DNA of 43,009 bases from Hyphomicrobiales bacterium (GCA_018335895.1 JAGXQU010000053.1:1-43009); one strand, 5' to 3'; counted from the first letter of the stretch, positions 17,635 through 26,477 are shown. Notes: generated from the letters alone by a model not told the origin. A program made the numbers and translations.

Positions 17635-17717
17635 GCCTCCGGCATAAGCTGGCGCGTTGATTTTGCAGGAAAATTCAGCAATTCGCGAGACGTATGATTT
17701 CCCCGGCTACCATTCGA

Positions 17718-17732
17718 GCCTATTGAATAGGC
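17718..17732. promoter_or_regulatory. Perfect dyad in the glnB upstream region
   Basis: GCCTATTGAATAGGC is a perfect inverted repeat around a central G. A related half site (GAAATAGGC) follows about 20 bases on. It lies about 85 bases upstream of the -24 element, where an activator might bind, but the sequence does not fit the NtrC site as I know it. Confidence 0.4.
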
Positions 17733-17855
17733 AATATGCCCATGAAATAGGCGGCAAATTCGCGCCTGTTCGATGTGCAGAGCGCGGAGTTTAGGCAACA
17801 GGGCGCCGCTTTGCCAGCGCGATCACGCTACCGGGGCTCGTGATATGGCTTGCAC

Positions 17856-19361
17856 ATGCATGAGGTTCTGACGCCGCAAGAGATGTCGGAAGCAGACCGG
17901 CTCACGATTGCGGCCGGCACTCCCGGCATCGACTTGATGGAGCGGGCGGGCGCCGCAGTTGCGCGTGTTGCAGTGGATGTCATTCGCAATGGCCGCAGGA
18001 TCGCGGTGGCGTGCGGTCCCGGGAACAACGGCGGCGACGGCTTTGTCGCTGCACGGATACTCCGCGAGCAGGGTTTCGATGTGCGGCTCGCGCTGTTCGG
18101 TTCGCGCGAGAAGCTCGACGGCGACGCGGCGATCGCGGCATCGCGCTGGCGGGGCGAGATCGAAGCGTTCGATGCGCGGTATCTGACAGCTTGCGATCTC
18201 ATCATCGACGCGCTGTTCGGCGCGGGTCTTTCGCGCGATCTCTCCGGCGAAGCGAAGCGTGCAGTCGAGGCGATCAACGCGGCAGGCGCGCCGGTCGTGG
18301 CGGTCGATCTCCCTAGCGGGATCGATGGCGTGAGCGGACAGGGGAAGGGGGCCGCCGTCCGTGCAACCCATACAGTCACGTTCTGCCGGATGAAGCCCGC
18401 GCATCTTTTGATGCCGGGAAGAATTCATTCCGGGAAAATCACGGTAGCCGACATCGGGATTCCGGATCGCATCGTTCAAGCGCTCGGCGGCAAGCTTTGG
18501 CTGAACACGCCAAATGCATGGACCGGTACGTATCCCTGGCCGGCTTTGGATGGACACAAATACAAGCGCGGCCATGCGGTAGTCGTGAGCGGCCCGGCGC
18601 ATGCGACCGGGGCCGCACGATTGGCCGCGAGAGCGGCGCTCAGGAGCGGGGCGGGCCTGGTAACTGTGGCGGCTTCCAAGGCCGCGGTGCCGGTGCTTTC
18701 GGCTTCGCTCGAGGCAGCGATGGTCCGCGAGGCACAGGGTGCAGCGGGCCTCAGGAAGCTCCTCACGGACGAGCGAATGAATGCCGTGCTGCTCGGGCCC
18801 GGAAGTGGCGTCGGGAAGGCTACGATGGCTGTTGTCGAGGCCGCGGCGAAAGCGGGCAGGCTGCTCGTAATTGATGCTGATGCTATCTCAAGCTTTAGTG
18901 GAAGTTTATCAAAACTAATTAATATACTAAAATATAATAATAAAATACCAATTCTTACGCCACACGACGGAGAGTTCGCGAAGCTGTTTGCGAGCGACTC
19001 AGCGCAAGTGCTTGCAGTTGAATCGAAAGTCGAGCGGGTCCGTAGGGCTGCGAAACGGCTCGGCGCCGTCGTCGTACTCAAAGGCCCCGACACGGTGATC
19101 GCCTCGCCCGATGGTCGCGCGGCGATCTCAAACAACGCACCGCCCTGGCTCGCGACGGCGGGCGCCGGCGATGTGCTCGCGGGCATCGTTCTCGGGCTGG
19201 TCGCGCAAGGGATGCCGGCTTTCGAAGCGGCGGGCGCTGCGGTGTGGCTGCACGGAGAGGCGGCGAACCTTGCGGGCTTCGGCATGACTGCCGAAGACAT
19301 CGAACCCGCACTCAGGAATGTACTCGCGCGGCTTTATGCGGATTTCGGTCCGTCCCGTTGA
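17856..19361 (+). CDS. nnr: Bifunctional NAD(P)H-hydrate epimerase / ADP-dependent dehydratase
   Basis: A 501-residue two-domain metabolite-repair enzyme that converts damaged NADHX/NADPHX back to NAD(P)H. The N-terminal YjeF_N epimerase domain (1-215) shows ACGPGNNGGDGFVAARIL and AVDLPSGIDG; the C-terminal ribokinase-like dehydratase (about 225-495) shows LTPHDGEF and WLATAGAGDVLAGIVLGL. The ATG at 17856 is preferred over an in-frame TTG two codons earlier. An in-frame block at 18901-18960 (SLSKLINILKYNNKIPIL) has only 11 G or C in 60 bases and uses rare AT-rich codons, unlike the rest of the gene. It overlaps the convergent NUDIX gene by 28 bases. Confidence 0.93.
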   Translation: MHEVLTPQEMSEADRLTIAAGTPGIDLMERAGAAVARVAVDVIRNGRRIAVACGPGNNGGDGFVAARILREQGFDVRLALFGSREKLDGDAAIAASRWRGEIEAFDARYLTACDLIIDALFGAGLSRDLSGEAKRAVEAINAAGAPVVAVDLPSGIDGVSGQGKGAAVRATHTVTFCRMKPAHLLMPGRIHSGKITVADIGIPDRIVQALGGKLWLNTPNAWTGTYPWPALDGHKYKRGHAVVVSGPAHATGAARLAARAALRSGAGLVTVAASKAAVPVLSASLEAAMVREAQGAAGLRKLLTDERMNAVLLGPGSGVGKATMAVVEAAAKAGRLLVIDADAISSFSGSLSKLINILKYNNKIPILTPHDGEFAKLFASDSAQVLAVESKVERVRRAAKRLGAVVVLKGPDTVIASPDGRAAISNNAPPWLATAGAGDVLAGIVLGLVAQGMPAFEAAGAAVWLHGEAANLAGFGMTAEDIEPALRNVLARLYADFGPSR

Positions 19362-19789
19362 GCCAACGCGTCGGCGACAATCTCGTCGTGGTCGAAGGCG
19401 AGCTTTTCGGCCCGGAAATTCGAGACGAATTCCGCTTCTGCGGCGTCGTCGCCAGCCACGGCTTTGTGGCTGCCGGCCTCGATCAGGTAGGCCGCGGACA
19501 CACAGTGGCCGCGCGGGTCGCGATCGGGTCTCGAATAGACGCCAATGAGCCGGACGATGCGGCCCTCAATCCCGGTCTCCTCGCGAAGCTCTCGGAGTGC
19601 CGCTTCCTCCATCCGCTCGCCGTAGTCCACGAAGCCACCGGGCAGGGCGTATTGCCCCCGAAACGGAGGGTTCTTCCGGCGAATGAGGAGAAGCCGGCCG
19701 GCCGGGTCGAAAACGACGCAATCGGCCGCGAGCGAGGGTTGCTTGTGCATGGGCGGTATCGAAACGGAGTTGAACCCCAAAAGTGCCAT
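19334..19789 (-). CDS. NUDIX hydrolase
   Basis: A protein of about 151 residues with a perfect Nudix box, GGFVDYGERMEEAALRELREETGIEG (G-x5-E-x7-REL-x-EE-x-G), placed after CVVFDPAGRLLLIRRKNPPFRGQYALPG. The wording is like ADP-ribose pyrophosphatase-type NUDIX enzymes, although the substrate is unproven. The start may be ATG 19789, which has GAGGCGGGG upstream, or ATG 19750 (MHKQPSLAAD), which fits the usual short N terminus. Longer versions would cross tRNA-Leu antisense and are rejected. Lying convergent to the NAD(P)HX repair gene, it may share a nucleotide-cleaning theme. Confidence 0.85.
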   Translation of the reverse strand: MALLGFNSVSIPPMHKQPSLAADCVVFDPAGRLLLIRRKNPPFRGQYALPGGFVDYGERMEEAALRELREETGIEGRIVRLIGVYSRPDRDPRGHCVSAAYLIEAGSHKAVAGDDAAEAEFVSNFRAEKLAFDHDEIVADALAQRDGPKSA

Positions 19790-19841
19790 GCTATACCCCG
19801 CCTCGCCAAATAAGCGCCGGGCAGCCCCCGAGCACTTCCCC

Positions 19842-19926
19842 GCGGGTGTGGCGGAACTGGCAGACGCACTGGATTTAGGTTCCAGCGCCGCAAGGCGTGG
19901 GGGTTCAAATCCCTCCACCCGCACCA
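19842..19926 (+). tRNA. tRNA-Leu (UAG)
   Basis: The 85-base sequence folds with acceptor arms GCGGGTG and CACCCGC, an anticodon stem CTGGA/TCCAG around loop TTTAGGT (anticodon TAG), a long variable arm as expected for leucine, a T arm with GTTCAAAT, and an encoded CCA end (19924-19926). Confidence 0.95.
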
Positions 19927-19971
19927 GTTTGTGCCCTCTGACGGAAATCAGAAACGAAGGCTTTGACGAAG

Positions 19972-21360
19972 ATGCAAGTGAAGGAAACCCTCTCCGAGGG
20001 CCTGAAGCGCGAATATGAAGTAGTGGTCCCCGCGGCCGATCTCGACCAGCGCGTGAACGCGAAGCTCGACGAGATCAAGGGCCGGGTGAACATCGCTGGC
20101 TTCCGCCCCGGCAAGGTGCCGATGAGCCACCTCAAGCGCGTCTACGGAAAGTCCGTGATGAGCGAGGTGATCCAGCAGGCGGTCAACGATTCGAACCAGA
20201 AGATCCTCGACGACGGCAAGTTCAAGCTCGCGATGGAGCCGAAGGTCACGCTCGCCGCCGAAGACGAAGCTGCGGTGAAGCAACTCGTCGAGGGCAAGAG
20301 CGATCTCGCGTTCAAGGTCGCGATGGAACTTCTGCCGAAGATCGAATTTCCAGACTTCAAGAAGCTCAAGGTCACGCGCCCGGTCACGGAAACGACCGAT
20401 GCCGACGTCGATCAGGCGCTCGAAAAGATCGCGGAAGCGAACCAGCAGTTCGAGGAAAAGCAGGGCAAGGCCGCCGACGGCGATCAGGTCACGATCGACT
20501 TCAAAGGATCGGTCGACGGCACGCCGTTCGACGGCGGCTCGGCCGAAGATGCACCGCTCGTGCTCGGCTCGAACACCTTCATTCCGGGCTTCGAAGAGCA
20601 GCTGATCGGTGTCGCCGCCGGAGACCAGAAAGACATCACGGTGAAATTCCCGGCCGATTACGGCGCGGACCATCTCGCCGGTAAGGATGCCGTCTTTGCG
20701 ATCAACGTGAAGAAAGTCGAGAAGCCGAAAAAGACTGAGCTGAACGACGAGTTCGCGAAGTTGGTTGGCGCGGAAGACTTCGCCAAGCTCAAGGAACAGG
20801 TGCGGGATCGCATCTCGCGCGACTTCAAGCAGGTTTCGCGTTCCAAGGCGAAGCGTTCGCTGCTCGACGCGCTCGACGAAGCGCTGAAGTTCGATGCGCC
20901 GCCGTCGCTGGTGGAGCAGGAATTCGACACGGTCTGGAAAGCGATTAACAACGACCTTCAGAACCGGAAGATCACCTGGGCCGACGAGGACACCACGGAA
21001 GAAGAGGCGAAGTCGGAATATCGTCGCATTGCCGACCGGCGCGTCCGTCTCGGTCTCGCCATTGCGGAAATCGGGGAGAAGAACAATATCCAGGTTTCCG
21101 ACGAGGAACTGACGCGCGCGCTCGTGGAACAGACCCGGCAGTTTCCGGGTCAGGAACAGCAGGTCTGGGACTATTTCCGCAAGAATCCGCAGGCGATGGC
21201 GGGCATCCGTGCCCCGATCTTCGAGGACAAGGTCGTCGATTTCATCCTCGAGCTCGCCGAGGTCACGGAAAAGCAGGTTTCCCGCGACGAATTGCTTGCC
21301 GACGACGAGGAAACGACTTCCCGGCCCAAGATCGGGAAGAACAAGAAGGCGAAGAAGTAG
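19972..21360 (+). CDS. tig: Trigger factor
   Basis: A 462-residue ribosome-associated chaperone and prolyl isomerase. The N-terminal ribosome-binding domain (1-115) carries the signature GFRPGKVPMSHLKRVYG; an FKBP-type domain (about 150-240) has GDQVTIDFKGSVDGTPFDGGSAEDAPLVLGSNTFIPGFEEQLIG; the long helical C-terminal arms follow and end in a lysine-rich tail. The ATG at 19972 (MQVKETLSEGL) gives the family N terminus; an in-frame TTG nine bases earlier is less likely. It begins 46 bases after tRNA-Leu and is followed by clpP, the usual order. Confidence 0.96.
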   Translation: MQVKETLSEGLKREYEVVVPAADLDQRVNAKLDEIKGRVNIAGFRPGKVPMSHLKRVYGKSVMSEVIQQAVNDSNQKILDDGKFKLAMEPKVTLAAEDEAAVKQLVEGKSDLAFKVAMELLPKIEFPDFKKLKVTRPVTETTDADVDQALEKIAEANQQFEEKQGKAADGDQVTIDFKGSVDGTPFDGGSAEDAPLVLGSNTFIPGFEEQLIGVAAGDQKDITVKFPADYGADHLAGKDAVFAINVKKVEKPKKTELNDEFAKLVGAEDFAKLKEQVRDRISRDFKQVSRSKAKRSLLDALDEALKFDAPPSLVEQEFDTVWKAINNDLQNRKITWADEDTTEEEAKSEYRRIADRRVRLGLAIAEIGEKNNIQVSDEELTRALVEQTRQFPGQEQQVWDYFRKNPQAMAGIRAPIFEDKVVDFILELAEVTEKQVSRDELLADDEETTSRPKIGKNKKAKK

Positions 21361-21441
21361 GTCCGGGATTAACCCACTCGATCCCGGCCCACGCTAAATT
21401 CCGGCCAGCCGATTCGAGTGGAAGATATCTAGGAGATGACG

Positions 21442-22080
21442 ATGCGCGATCCGATCGAAACCTACATGAACCTCGTTCCGATGGTGGTCGAGCAGACCAA
21501 CCGCGGCGAACGCGCCTACGACATCTTCTCGCGGCTGCTGAAAGAGCGCATTATTTTCATCACCGGCCCGATCGAGGACGGCATGTCCACGCTCGTCGTT
21601 GCGCAGCTCTTGTTCCTCGAAGCCGAGAACCCGAAAAAAGAAATCTCGATGTACATCAATTCGCCGGGCGGCGTGGTGACGTCGGGCATGGCGATCTACG
21701 ACACCATGCAGTTTATCCGCCCGCCGGTCTCGACGCTCTGCACCGGTCAGGCTGCTTCGATGGGTTCGCTGTTGCTTGCTGCCGGCGCCAAGGGGCAGCG
21801 CTTCTCGCTCCCGAACGCGCGCATTATGGTTCACCAGCCTTCCGGCGGCTTCCAGGGGCAGGCGACCGACATCATGCTGCATGCGCAGGAAATCCTGAAC
21901 CTGAAGAAGCGCCTCAACGAAATCTACGTGAAGCACACTGGCCAGCCGCTCAAAGTGATTGAGGATGCGTTGGAGCGCGACAAGTTCATGACCGCCGAGA
22001 TGGCGGCGGAGTTCGGCCTCGTCGACAAGGTGATCGACAAGCGGCCTACGGACGAAATGCCTCTGTCCAAGGCTTCATAA
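21442..22080 (+). CDS. clpP: ATP-dependent Clp protease proteolytic subunit
   Basis: A 212-residue serine peptidase that forms the tetradecameric barrel served by ClpX or ClpA. The catalytic triad is S106 (TGQAASMGS), H131 (MVHQPSGG) and D180 (ALERDKFM), with the standard spacing of 25 and 49. An ATG at 21436 touches the AGGAG ribosome site directly, so the ATG at 21442, six bases from it, is the likelier start. It lies about 80 bases after tig and ends at a terminator, so clpX, 2.6 kb away, is transcribed separately. Confidence 0.96.
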   Translation: MRDPIETYMNLVPMVVEQTNRGERAYDIFSRLLKERIIFITGPIEDGMSTLVVAQLLFLEAENPKKEISMYINSPGGVVTSGMAIYDTMQFIRPPVSTLCTGQAASMGSLLLAAGAKGQRFSLPNARIMVHQPSGGFQGQATDIMLHAQEILNLKKRLNEIYVKHTGQPLKVIEDALERDKFMTAEMAAEFGLVDKVIDKRPTDEMPLSKAS

Positions 22081-22112
22081 GCGCTTATCTCTTCAGCAAA
22101 ATTTAGCGATCA

Positions 22113-22140
22113 AACGCCGCCATCTATTGGCGGCGTTTTT
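22113..22140 (+). terminator. Terminator after clpP
   Basis: Perfect 9-base stem AACGCCGCC (22113-22121) and GGCGGCGTT (22129-22137) with a 7-base loop, running into a T tract. Confidence 0.9.
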
Positions 22141-22188
22141 ATATGCGACTAGCATTCTCGCCATCGAAGATAGCGGGAAGCGGCGGGC

Positions 22189-23880
22189 GTGTGGACTGAA
22201 CTTCTCAACTACAAAGACCCGAAGTTCATTCTGCTGTTGCAGATACTCGTCGTGGTCGGCGTTCCGCTGGTGTTGTGGCGCTATCTCGGTCTGCGCCGCG
22301 CGTTTCCGCTGGCGATCATCCAGATCTTCGTCGGCATTGTGCTCGGCGAGTCCATCTTCGGCGCGTTCGCGCCCGAGGCCTTCACGTATCTGTTCGGGCC
22401 GCCTGCGGTGAAACTCGGTGTCGGCACGCTCGCGCAGGTCGCGGTTGTGTTGTTCGTGTTCCTCGCCGGGTGCGAGGCCGACCGCTCCATTCTCAGCAAT
22501 GCCGCCGGCATGATCCTGAAGATCGGCGTGACCGGCGTTGTCACGCCCTGGGTTCTCGGCGGGATCGCGGCCTTTGCGCTCGCCGGATATTACAGCGCGA
22601 TTGCCGGCAGCGCGGTGGTCGGCGAGCGCGGTAATCTCCTTTACGCCGTCGCCTTCGGGCTCTGCATGGCGGTGACGGCGCTGCCAGTGCTCGTGATCGT
22701 GCTGCGCGAACTCGGTTTCAATGCGAAGCCGATCGGCACGGTGGCGCTTGCGGTGGGCGGCGTCGACGACGGGCTGTTGTGGCTTTCGCTCGCGCTGCTC
22801 CTGCCACTGGCGCCGCTCGGTGTGGCGAGCCAGTCCTTCGTCAGTATGACCGCGCTGATTGCGTTTCTGTTCGCGATCGGGGGCGGTGTGGTCGCCGTTC
22901 TTCTCATCCGTTTCGCGATCAATCCTGTGCTGCAGCGGCTTCTCGCGCAGCAGTCGCCCGAGCGTTTGCTCATGTCCGCTGTCATTATCGCGGTATTTCT
23001 CTGTTCCGCGATCACGGAGCTGACGGGGCTGCATGCAGTGTTCGGTGCCTTCCTGATGGGACTCCTGATGCCGGAGAAGCTCCGGCACATGGCGCAGGAC
23101 CGCTTCGACGTGCCGGTGAGCCTTCTCCTGCTGCCGTTTTTCTTTCTCGCGACCGGCCTCAAGACCAAGTTCGAGTTCGGCAACAGCGAGATGTGGTTCG
23201 TGTTCGCGGTGGCGATGGCCGTGTGCCTCTCCGGCAAGTTTCTCGGCGTGACCATTCCGTCCTACCTGTCGGGCCAGTCGCTGCCGTTCTCAATCACGCT
23301 CGGCACGCTGATGCAGTGCAAGGGGCTGATGGAGATCGTGGTGGTCACGCTGCTCTATGAGCGCGGCGTATTCGGCCAGAGCACGTTCACGGCGCTCATT
23401 CTGGTGGCGCTGGTTTCGACCGCAATCACCGCACCGCTGTCAAAGCTCGCGCATTGGTATTTCGGCGATGCCGCGACGCAGACGCGCGAAGAGGAAAAGG
23501 TCGACGTCAGCGTGCCCGTGGCGCCGGATCTGCCGAAAGCGGAACAGGCGGGAGAAGTCGTCGGAGCGCGCGCGAAAGTGGAGGGAGCTTCGCTCGATTT
23601 CGAACATGCGATCGGCAAGGTCGCGGTGACAAACCCCGACGTGGTGATCGGCAGGCACAAGGACGACGGCATTCGCGTCAACGATGTGCGCGTCTCGCGC
23701 GGGCACGCGCGCCTCAAGCAGGCCGGCGATGGGGCTTACGAGATCACCAACCTGACGGCGACGCGCAGCGAACCCAATCCGATCACCGTCAACGGGGTCG
23801 AGCAGGAACGCGCGATCCTGCGCGACGGCGACTTGGTTTCGCTGAACGGGGTGAAGTTCACATTCCGGAACGCGGCCTGA
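22189..23880 (+). CDS. Cation:proton antiporter with C-terminal FHA domain
   Basis: A 563-residue protein. Residues 1-425 form about 12 membrane segments of the CPA2 (Kef/NapA-like) sodium/proton exchanger family, with the discontinuous-helix features LFVFLAGCEAD, AVTALPVLVIVLRELG and GGVDDGLLWLSLA; the paired aspartates in the last are candidate ion-binding residues. After a charged linker (about 430-470) comes an FHA domain (485-560): VVIGRHKDDGIRV, SRGHARL and NPITVNG. FHA domains bind phosphothreonine, so transport may be gated by phosphorylation or the protein may be recruited to a phosphorylated partner. No TrkA-N/RCK domain, the usual regulatory tail, is seen. The start is GTG 22189. 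The next gene, convergent, also encodes an FHA protein. Confidence 0.85.
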   Translation: MWTELLNYKDPKFILLLQILVVVGVPLVLWRYLGLRRAFPLAIIQIFVGIVLGESIFGAFAPEAFTYLFGPPAVKLGVGTLAQVAVVLFVFLAGCEADRSILSNAAGMILKIGVTGVVTPWVLGGIAAFALAGYYSAIAGSAVVGERGNLLYAVAFGLCMAVTALPVLVIVLRELGFNAKPIGTVALAVGGVDDGLLWLSLALLLPLAPLGVASQSFVSMTALIAFLFAIGGGVVAVLLIRFAINPVLQRLLAQQSPERLLMSAVIIAVFLCSAITELTGLHAVFGAFLMGLLMPEKLRHMAQDRFDVPVSLLLLPFFFLATGLKTKFEFGNSEMWFVFAVAMAVCLSGKFLGVTIPSYLSGQSLPFSITLGTLMQCKGLMEIVVVTLLYERGVFGQSTFTALILVALVSTAITAPLSKLAHWYFGDAATQTREEEKVDVSVPVAPDLPKAEQAGEVVGARAKVEGASLDFEHAIGKVAVTNPDVVIGRHKDDGIRVNDVRVSRGHARLKQAGDGAYEITNLTATRSEPNPITVNGVEQERAILRDGDLVSLNGVKFTFRNAA

Positions 23881-23883
23881 CGC

Positions 23884-24294
23884 TCAAGGCTGGTCGAGCC
23901 GCAGTGTGGTTTCGCCGAGTTTGATGAGGTCGCCGGGTTTCACCTGCGCGTCGGCGGTGATCCGCTCGCCGTTAACCCAGAGTCCGCCGGGTCTGCCGCC
24001 GTCATAGATGCGGACCTCGAGGTTCTTCATGTCGAAGGTGATGACCGCATGCTGCTGGCGGGAGATCGTGTCGTCGCCGAAGTTGATCTGGACGCGCATG
24101 TCGTCGCCGCGGCCGATCTGGTTCGTGCCGGAGAAGATGCTGACCGCGTTTCCCGCGCCCGGGCCGTCGGTGATGGTCAGCTTCGCGACCACCGCGTTCG
24201 ACTTGTCGCGGATCAGCTGGGTCGAAATGTCGTCCAGCGCCTCGCCGCTGCCGGTCTCGCCCTGCCTGACGATGCGGGTCTCATTTGAGGACAT
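23884..24294 (-). CDS. FHA domain protein
   Basis: A 136-residue protein. After an N-terminal tail of about 35 residues (MSSNETRIVRQGETG...) comes an FHA domain (about 40-133) with NQIGRGDDMRVQI, DDTISRQQHAVI and GGLWVNGERI, so the arginine, serine and asparagine used for phosphothreonine binding are present. The Thr-containing tail could itself be phosphorylated, as in some FHA signalling proteins, but that is inference. Its stop lies 4 bases beyond the convergent antiporter-FHA gene. No Ser/Thr kinase or phosphatase gene is in the window. Confidence 0.8.
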   Translation of the reverse strand: MSSNETRIVRQGETGSGEALDDISTQLIRDKSNAVVAKLTITDGPGAGNAVSIFSGTNQIGRGDDMRVQINFGDDTISRQQHAVITFDMKNLEVRIYDGGRPGGLWVNGERITADAQVKPGDLIKLGETTLRLDQP

Positions 24295-24724
24295 GGCTGC
24301 CTTTCGTTCCGGATGCCTTGAACGTCATCGAACGTAACGCATATGCGCGGGAGCGGTCACGCGCCCTCAAACCCGGCCGCAAGGGAACTTTTCGGTGCCA
24401 TAGCGGCCTCCCGCGGGCGGCGGATCGTCGCAATTCCTCATTTGGAACGGGCGTGCCGGCACCGTCCTTCTTCATCCACAAAGTGCGAGAGTCCGGTGTT
24501 CCGGTAGCACTTGGATAGGATTTGGGTCGTAAGATCGTCATGAGACGAATCGAGGAGGGTCAGCCCGCTAAGGTTAAGCGAACCTTGATCATCCCGGCAG
24601 TAGCGTGCTTCGCTGTTGCAATGCAGGGTGGGGCGAGATTCTCGAACTACCCCGGGCCGGATTCGGCACCGGGACAACGCCTTGAGGGCAGGACGCGCTC
24701 GGGGCGAAGGAACGGAGAAGTGGA
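24295..24724. other. Long intergenic region before clpX
   Basis: About 430 bases with no gene I can support. Short frames exist on both strands but lack ribosome sites and family features. It holds a CTTGAA-N17-CATATG pair at 24318-24346, which loosely resembles an alphaproteobacterial heat-shock promoter, the palindrome GTGCCGGCAC near 24452, and the AAGGTT dyad. The clpX promoter must lie here. Confidence 0.5.
24570..24586. promoter_or_regulatory. Perfect inverted repeat before clpX
   Basis: AAGGTT-AAGCG-AACCTT, a perfect 6-base dyad with a 5-base gap, 140 bases before the clpX start. It could be an operator; no T tract follows that would suggest a terminator. The controlling protein is unknown. 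Confidence 0.35.
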
Positions 24725-25993
24725 ATGAGCAAGGCCGGCGGCGAGTCCAAGAGCACCCTCTACTGCTCTTTTTGCGGCAAGAGCCAGCACGAGGTCCGCA
24801 AGCTGATTGCCGGCCCGACCGTCTTCATCTGCGATGAATGCGTCGAACTGTGCATGGACATCATCCGCGAGGAGAACAAATCCTCGCTGGTCAAGTCGCG
24901 CGACGGCATTCCGACGCCGAAGGAAATTCGCAAGGTTCTCGATGACTATGTCATCGGCCAGGACCAGGCGAAGAAAGTCCTCTCGGTCGCGGTACACAAC
25001 CATTACAAGCGGCTGAACCACTCGACCAAGCACAACGACGTTGAGCTTGCGAAGTCGAACATCCTGCTGATCGGGCCCACGGGCTCGGGCAAGACGCTGC
25101 TCGCGCAGACGCTCGCCCGCATCCTGGACGTGCCGTTCACGATGGCGGATGCGACGACGCTCACCGAAGCCGGTTATGTCGGCGAGGACGTCGAAAACAT
25201 CATCCTGAAGCTGTTGCAGGCCGCCGACTACAACGTCGAGCGCGCGCAGCGTGGCATCGTCTACATCGACGAAATCGACAAGATTTCCCGCAAGTCCGAC
25301 AATCCGTCGATCACGCGCGACGTGTCGGGCGAGGGCGTGCAGCAGGCGCTCCTGAAGATCATGGAAGGCACCGTCGCCTCCGTGCCTCCGCAGGGTGGCC
25401 GTAAGCACCCGCAGCAGGAATTCCTCCAAGTCGATACCACGAACATCCTGTTCATCTGCGGCGGCGCCTTCGGCGGCCTCGAGCGGATCATCTCCGCGCG
25501 CGGCGTCGGCACGTCGATCGGCTTCGGCGCGACCGTGCGCTCGCCGGAAGACAAGAAGCCCGGCGAAGTGTTCCGCAATGTAGAGCCGGAAGATCTTTTG
25601 AAATATGGCCTGATTCCGGAATTCATCGGCCGTCTGCCGGTGCTGGCGACGCTCGGCGATCTCGACGAGGAAGCGCTCAAGAAGATTCTCATGGAGCCGA
25701 AGAATGCGCTGGTGAAGCAGTATCAGCGCCTGTTCGAGATGGAAAACGTGCACCTCACCATTCACGAGGAAGCGCTCGGCGCGATTGCCCGCAAGGCGAT
25801 CGAGCGCAAGACCGGTGCCCGCGGCCTCCGCTCGATCATGGAAGGCATTCTGCTCGAAACCATGTTCGAGCTCCCGAGCCTTGAAGGCGTCGAGGAAGTC
25901 GTCATTTCCCGCGAAGTGGTCGAAGGCGGTGCGCGCCCGCTCTACACCTACTCGGATCGCGGCGGCGAACAGGCGGCGCCGGCGAGCGCCTGA
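24725..25993 (+). CDS. clpX: ATP-dependent Clp protease ATP-binding subunit ClpX
   Basis: A 422-residue AAA+ unfoldase that feeds substrates to ClpP. The N-terminal zinc domain has CSFCGK and CDECVELC (residues 14-42); the AAA+ module has Walker A GPTGSGKT, the pore loop GYVGED, Walker [10 protein letters not shown] and the IGF loop (TSIGFGA) that docks on ClpP. Start ATG 24725 has GGAGAAG upstream. In relatives such as Caulobacter, ClpXP degrades cell-cycle regulators; the same role here is inference. Confidence 0.97.
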   Translation: MSKAGGESKSTLYCSFCGKSQHEVRKLIAGPTVFICDECVELCMDIIREENKSSLVKSRDGIPTPKEIRKVLDDYVIGQDQAKKVLSVAVHNHYKRLNHSTKHNDVELAKSNILLIGPTGSGKTLLAQTLARILDVPFTMADATTLTEAGYVGEDVENIILKLLQAADYNVERAQRGIVYIDEIDKISRKSDNPSITRDVSGEGVQQALLKIMEGTVASVPPQGGRKHPQQEFLQVDTTNILFICGGAFGGLERIISARGVGTSIGFGATVRSPEDKKPGEVFRNVEPEDLLKYGLIPEFIGRLPVLATLGDLDEEALKKILMEPKNALVKQYQRLFEMENVHLTIHEEALGAIARKAIERKTGARGLRSIMEGILLETMFELPSLEGVEEVVISREVVEGGARPLYTYSDRGGEQAAPASA

Positions 25994-26023
25994 GGCGCTC
26001 TGGTTTCGCTGCTATACGATTTG

Positions 26024-26049
26024 AAGGGGCCGAAAGGCCCCTTCGTTTT
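26024..26049 (+). terminator. Terminator after clpX
   Basis: Perfect 8-base stem AAGGGGCC (26024-26031) and GGCCCCTT (26036-26043) with a GAAA tetraloop, followed by CGTTTTG. Confidence 0.88.
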
Positions 26050-26093
26050 GTGTGATTGCGGCCGTTTGGCCGAATGATTGGGGGATACCGGCG

Positions 26094-26477
26094 ATGTGGA
26101 TCATCATGCTGATCACCGTGGCGGGGGTTTTGCTGCTGGATTTTACGGGCTCGATTCCGCAGTCGAGCGTGGGCGGCCCGCTGACAATATTCTTCGTGGC
26201 TTTGCTCGCGATGCTGGCGTACGGAGTTTACGAAGCGTGGTCGAACAAGCGCGGCGTGCTGGGCTGGATCGTGAGCATCGTCTGCTCGTTTTTAGGTGGG
26301 ATCGTAGCCGGGCTTGTAGGCGCGGAGATTCTCGATTTGATACTTCCGTACCTTCGTCTCGACGGGCCGCTTGCGACGTCGCACCATCCGCTGCGCTATA
26401 TTCTGCCTGCGGGGATGATGGTGTTCATACTGTCGGGTTCGTGGGCCGCGCTAAAGCTTGTGAACCGGTTCCGTTAA
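26094..26477 (+). CDS. Hypothetical inner-membrane protein
   Basis: A 127-residue protein with four hydrophobic stretches (about 1-17, 31-47, 57-80 and 102-122) and little else. I recognise no family. The ATG at 26094 (MWIIMLITVAG) has GGGGGA eight bases upstream and is preferred over a frame from 26052 that would begin inside the clpX terminator. It sits between clpX and lon together with a second small membrane protein on the same strand, 58 bases on. Confidence 0.65.
   Translation: MWIIMLITVAGVLLLDFTGSIPQSSVGGPLTIFFVALLAMLAYGVYEAWSNKRGVLGWIVSIVCSFLGGIVAGLVGAEILDLILPYLRLDGPLATSHHPLRYILPAGMMVFILSGSWAALKLVNRFR

Noticed and set aside
17650-17667. A plus-strand TGGCGC...TTTTGC resembling a sigma-54 promoter for the NAD(P)HX repair gene
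   Set aside because: GG and GC are 12 bases apart where 10 is required.
24281-24541. An 86-codon minus-strand frame upstream of the FHA gene
   Set aside because: Low similarity to any protein pattern and no initiation signals; treated as intergenic.
24522-24728. A 68-codon frame whose stop overlaps the clpX start
   Set aside because: The ATGA-type overlap is tempting, but there is no ribosome site, no ATG near the start and no family; its composition is that of spacer DNA.
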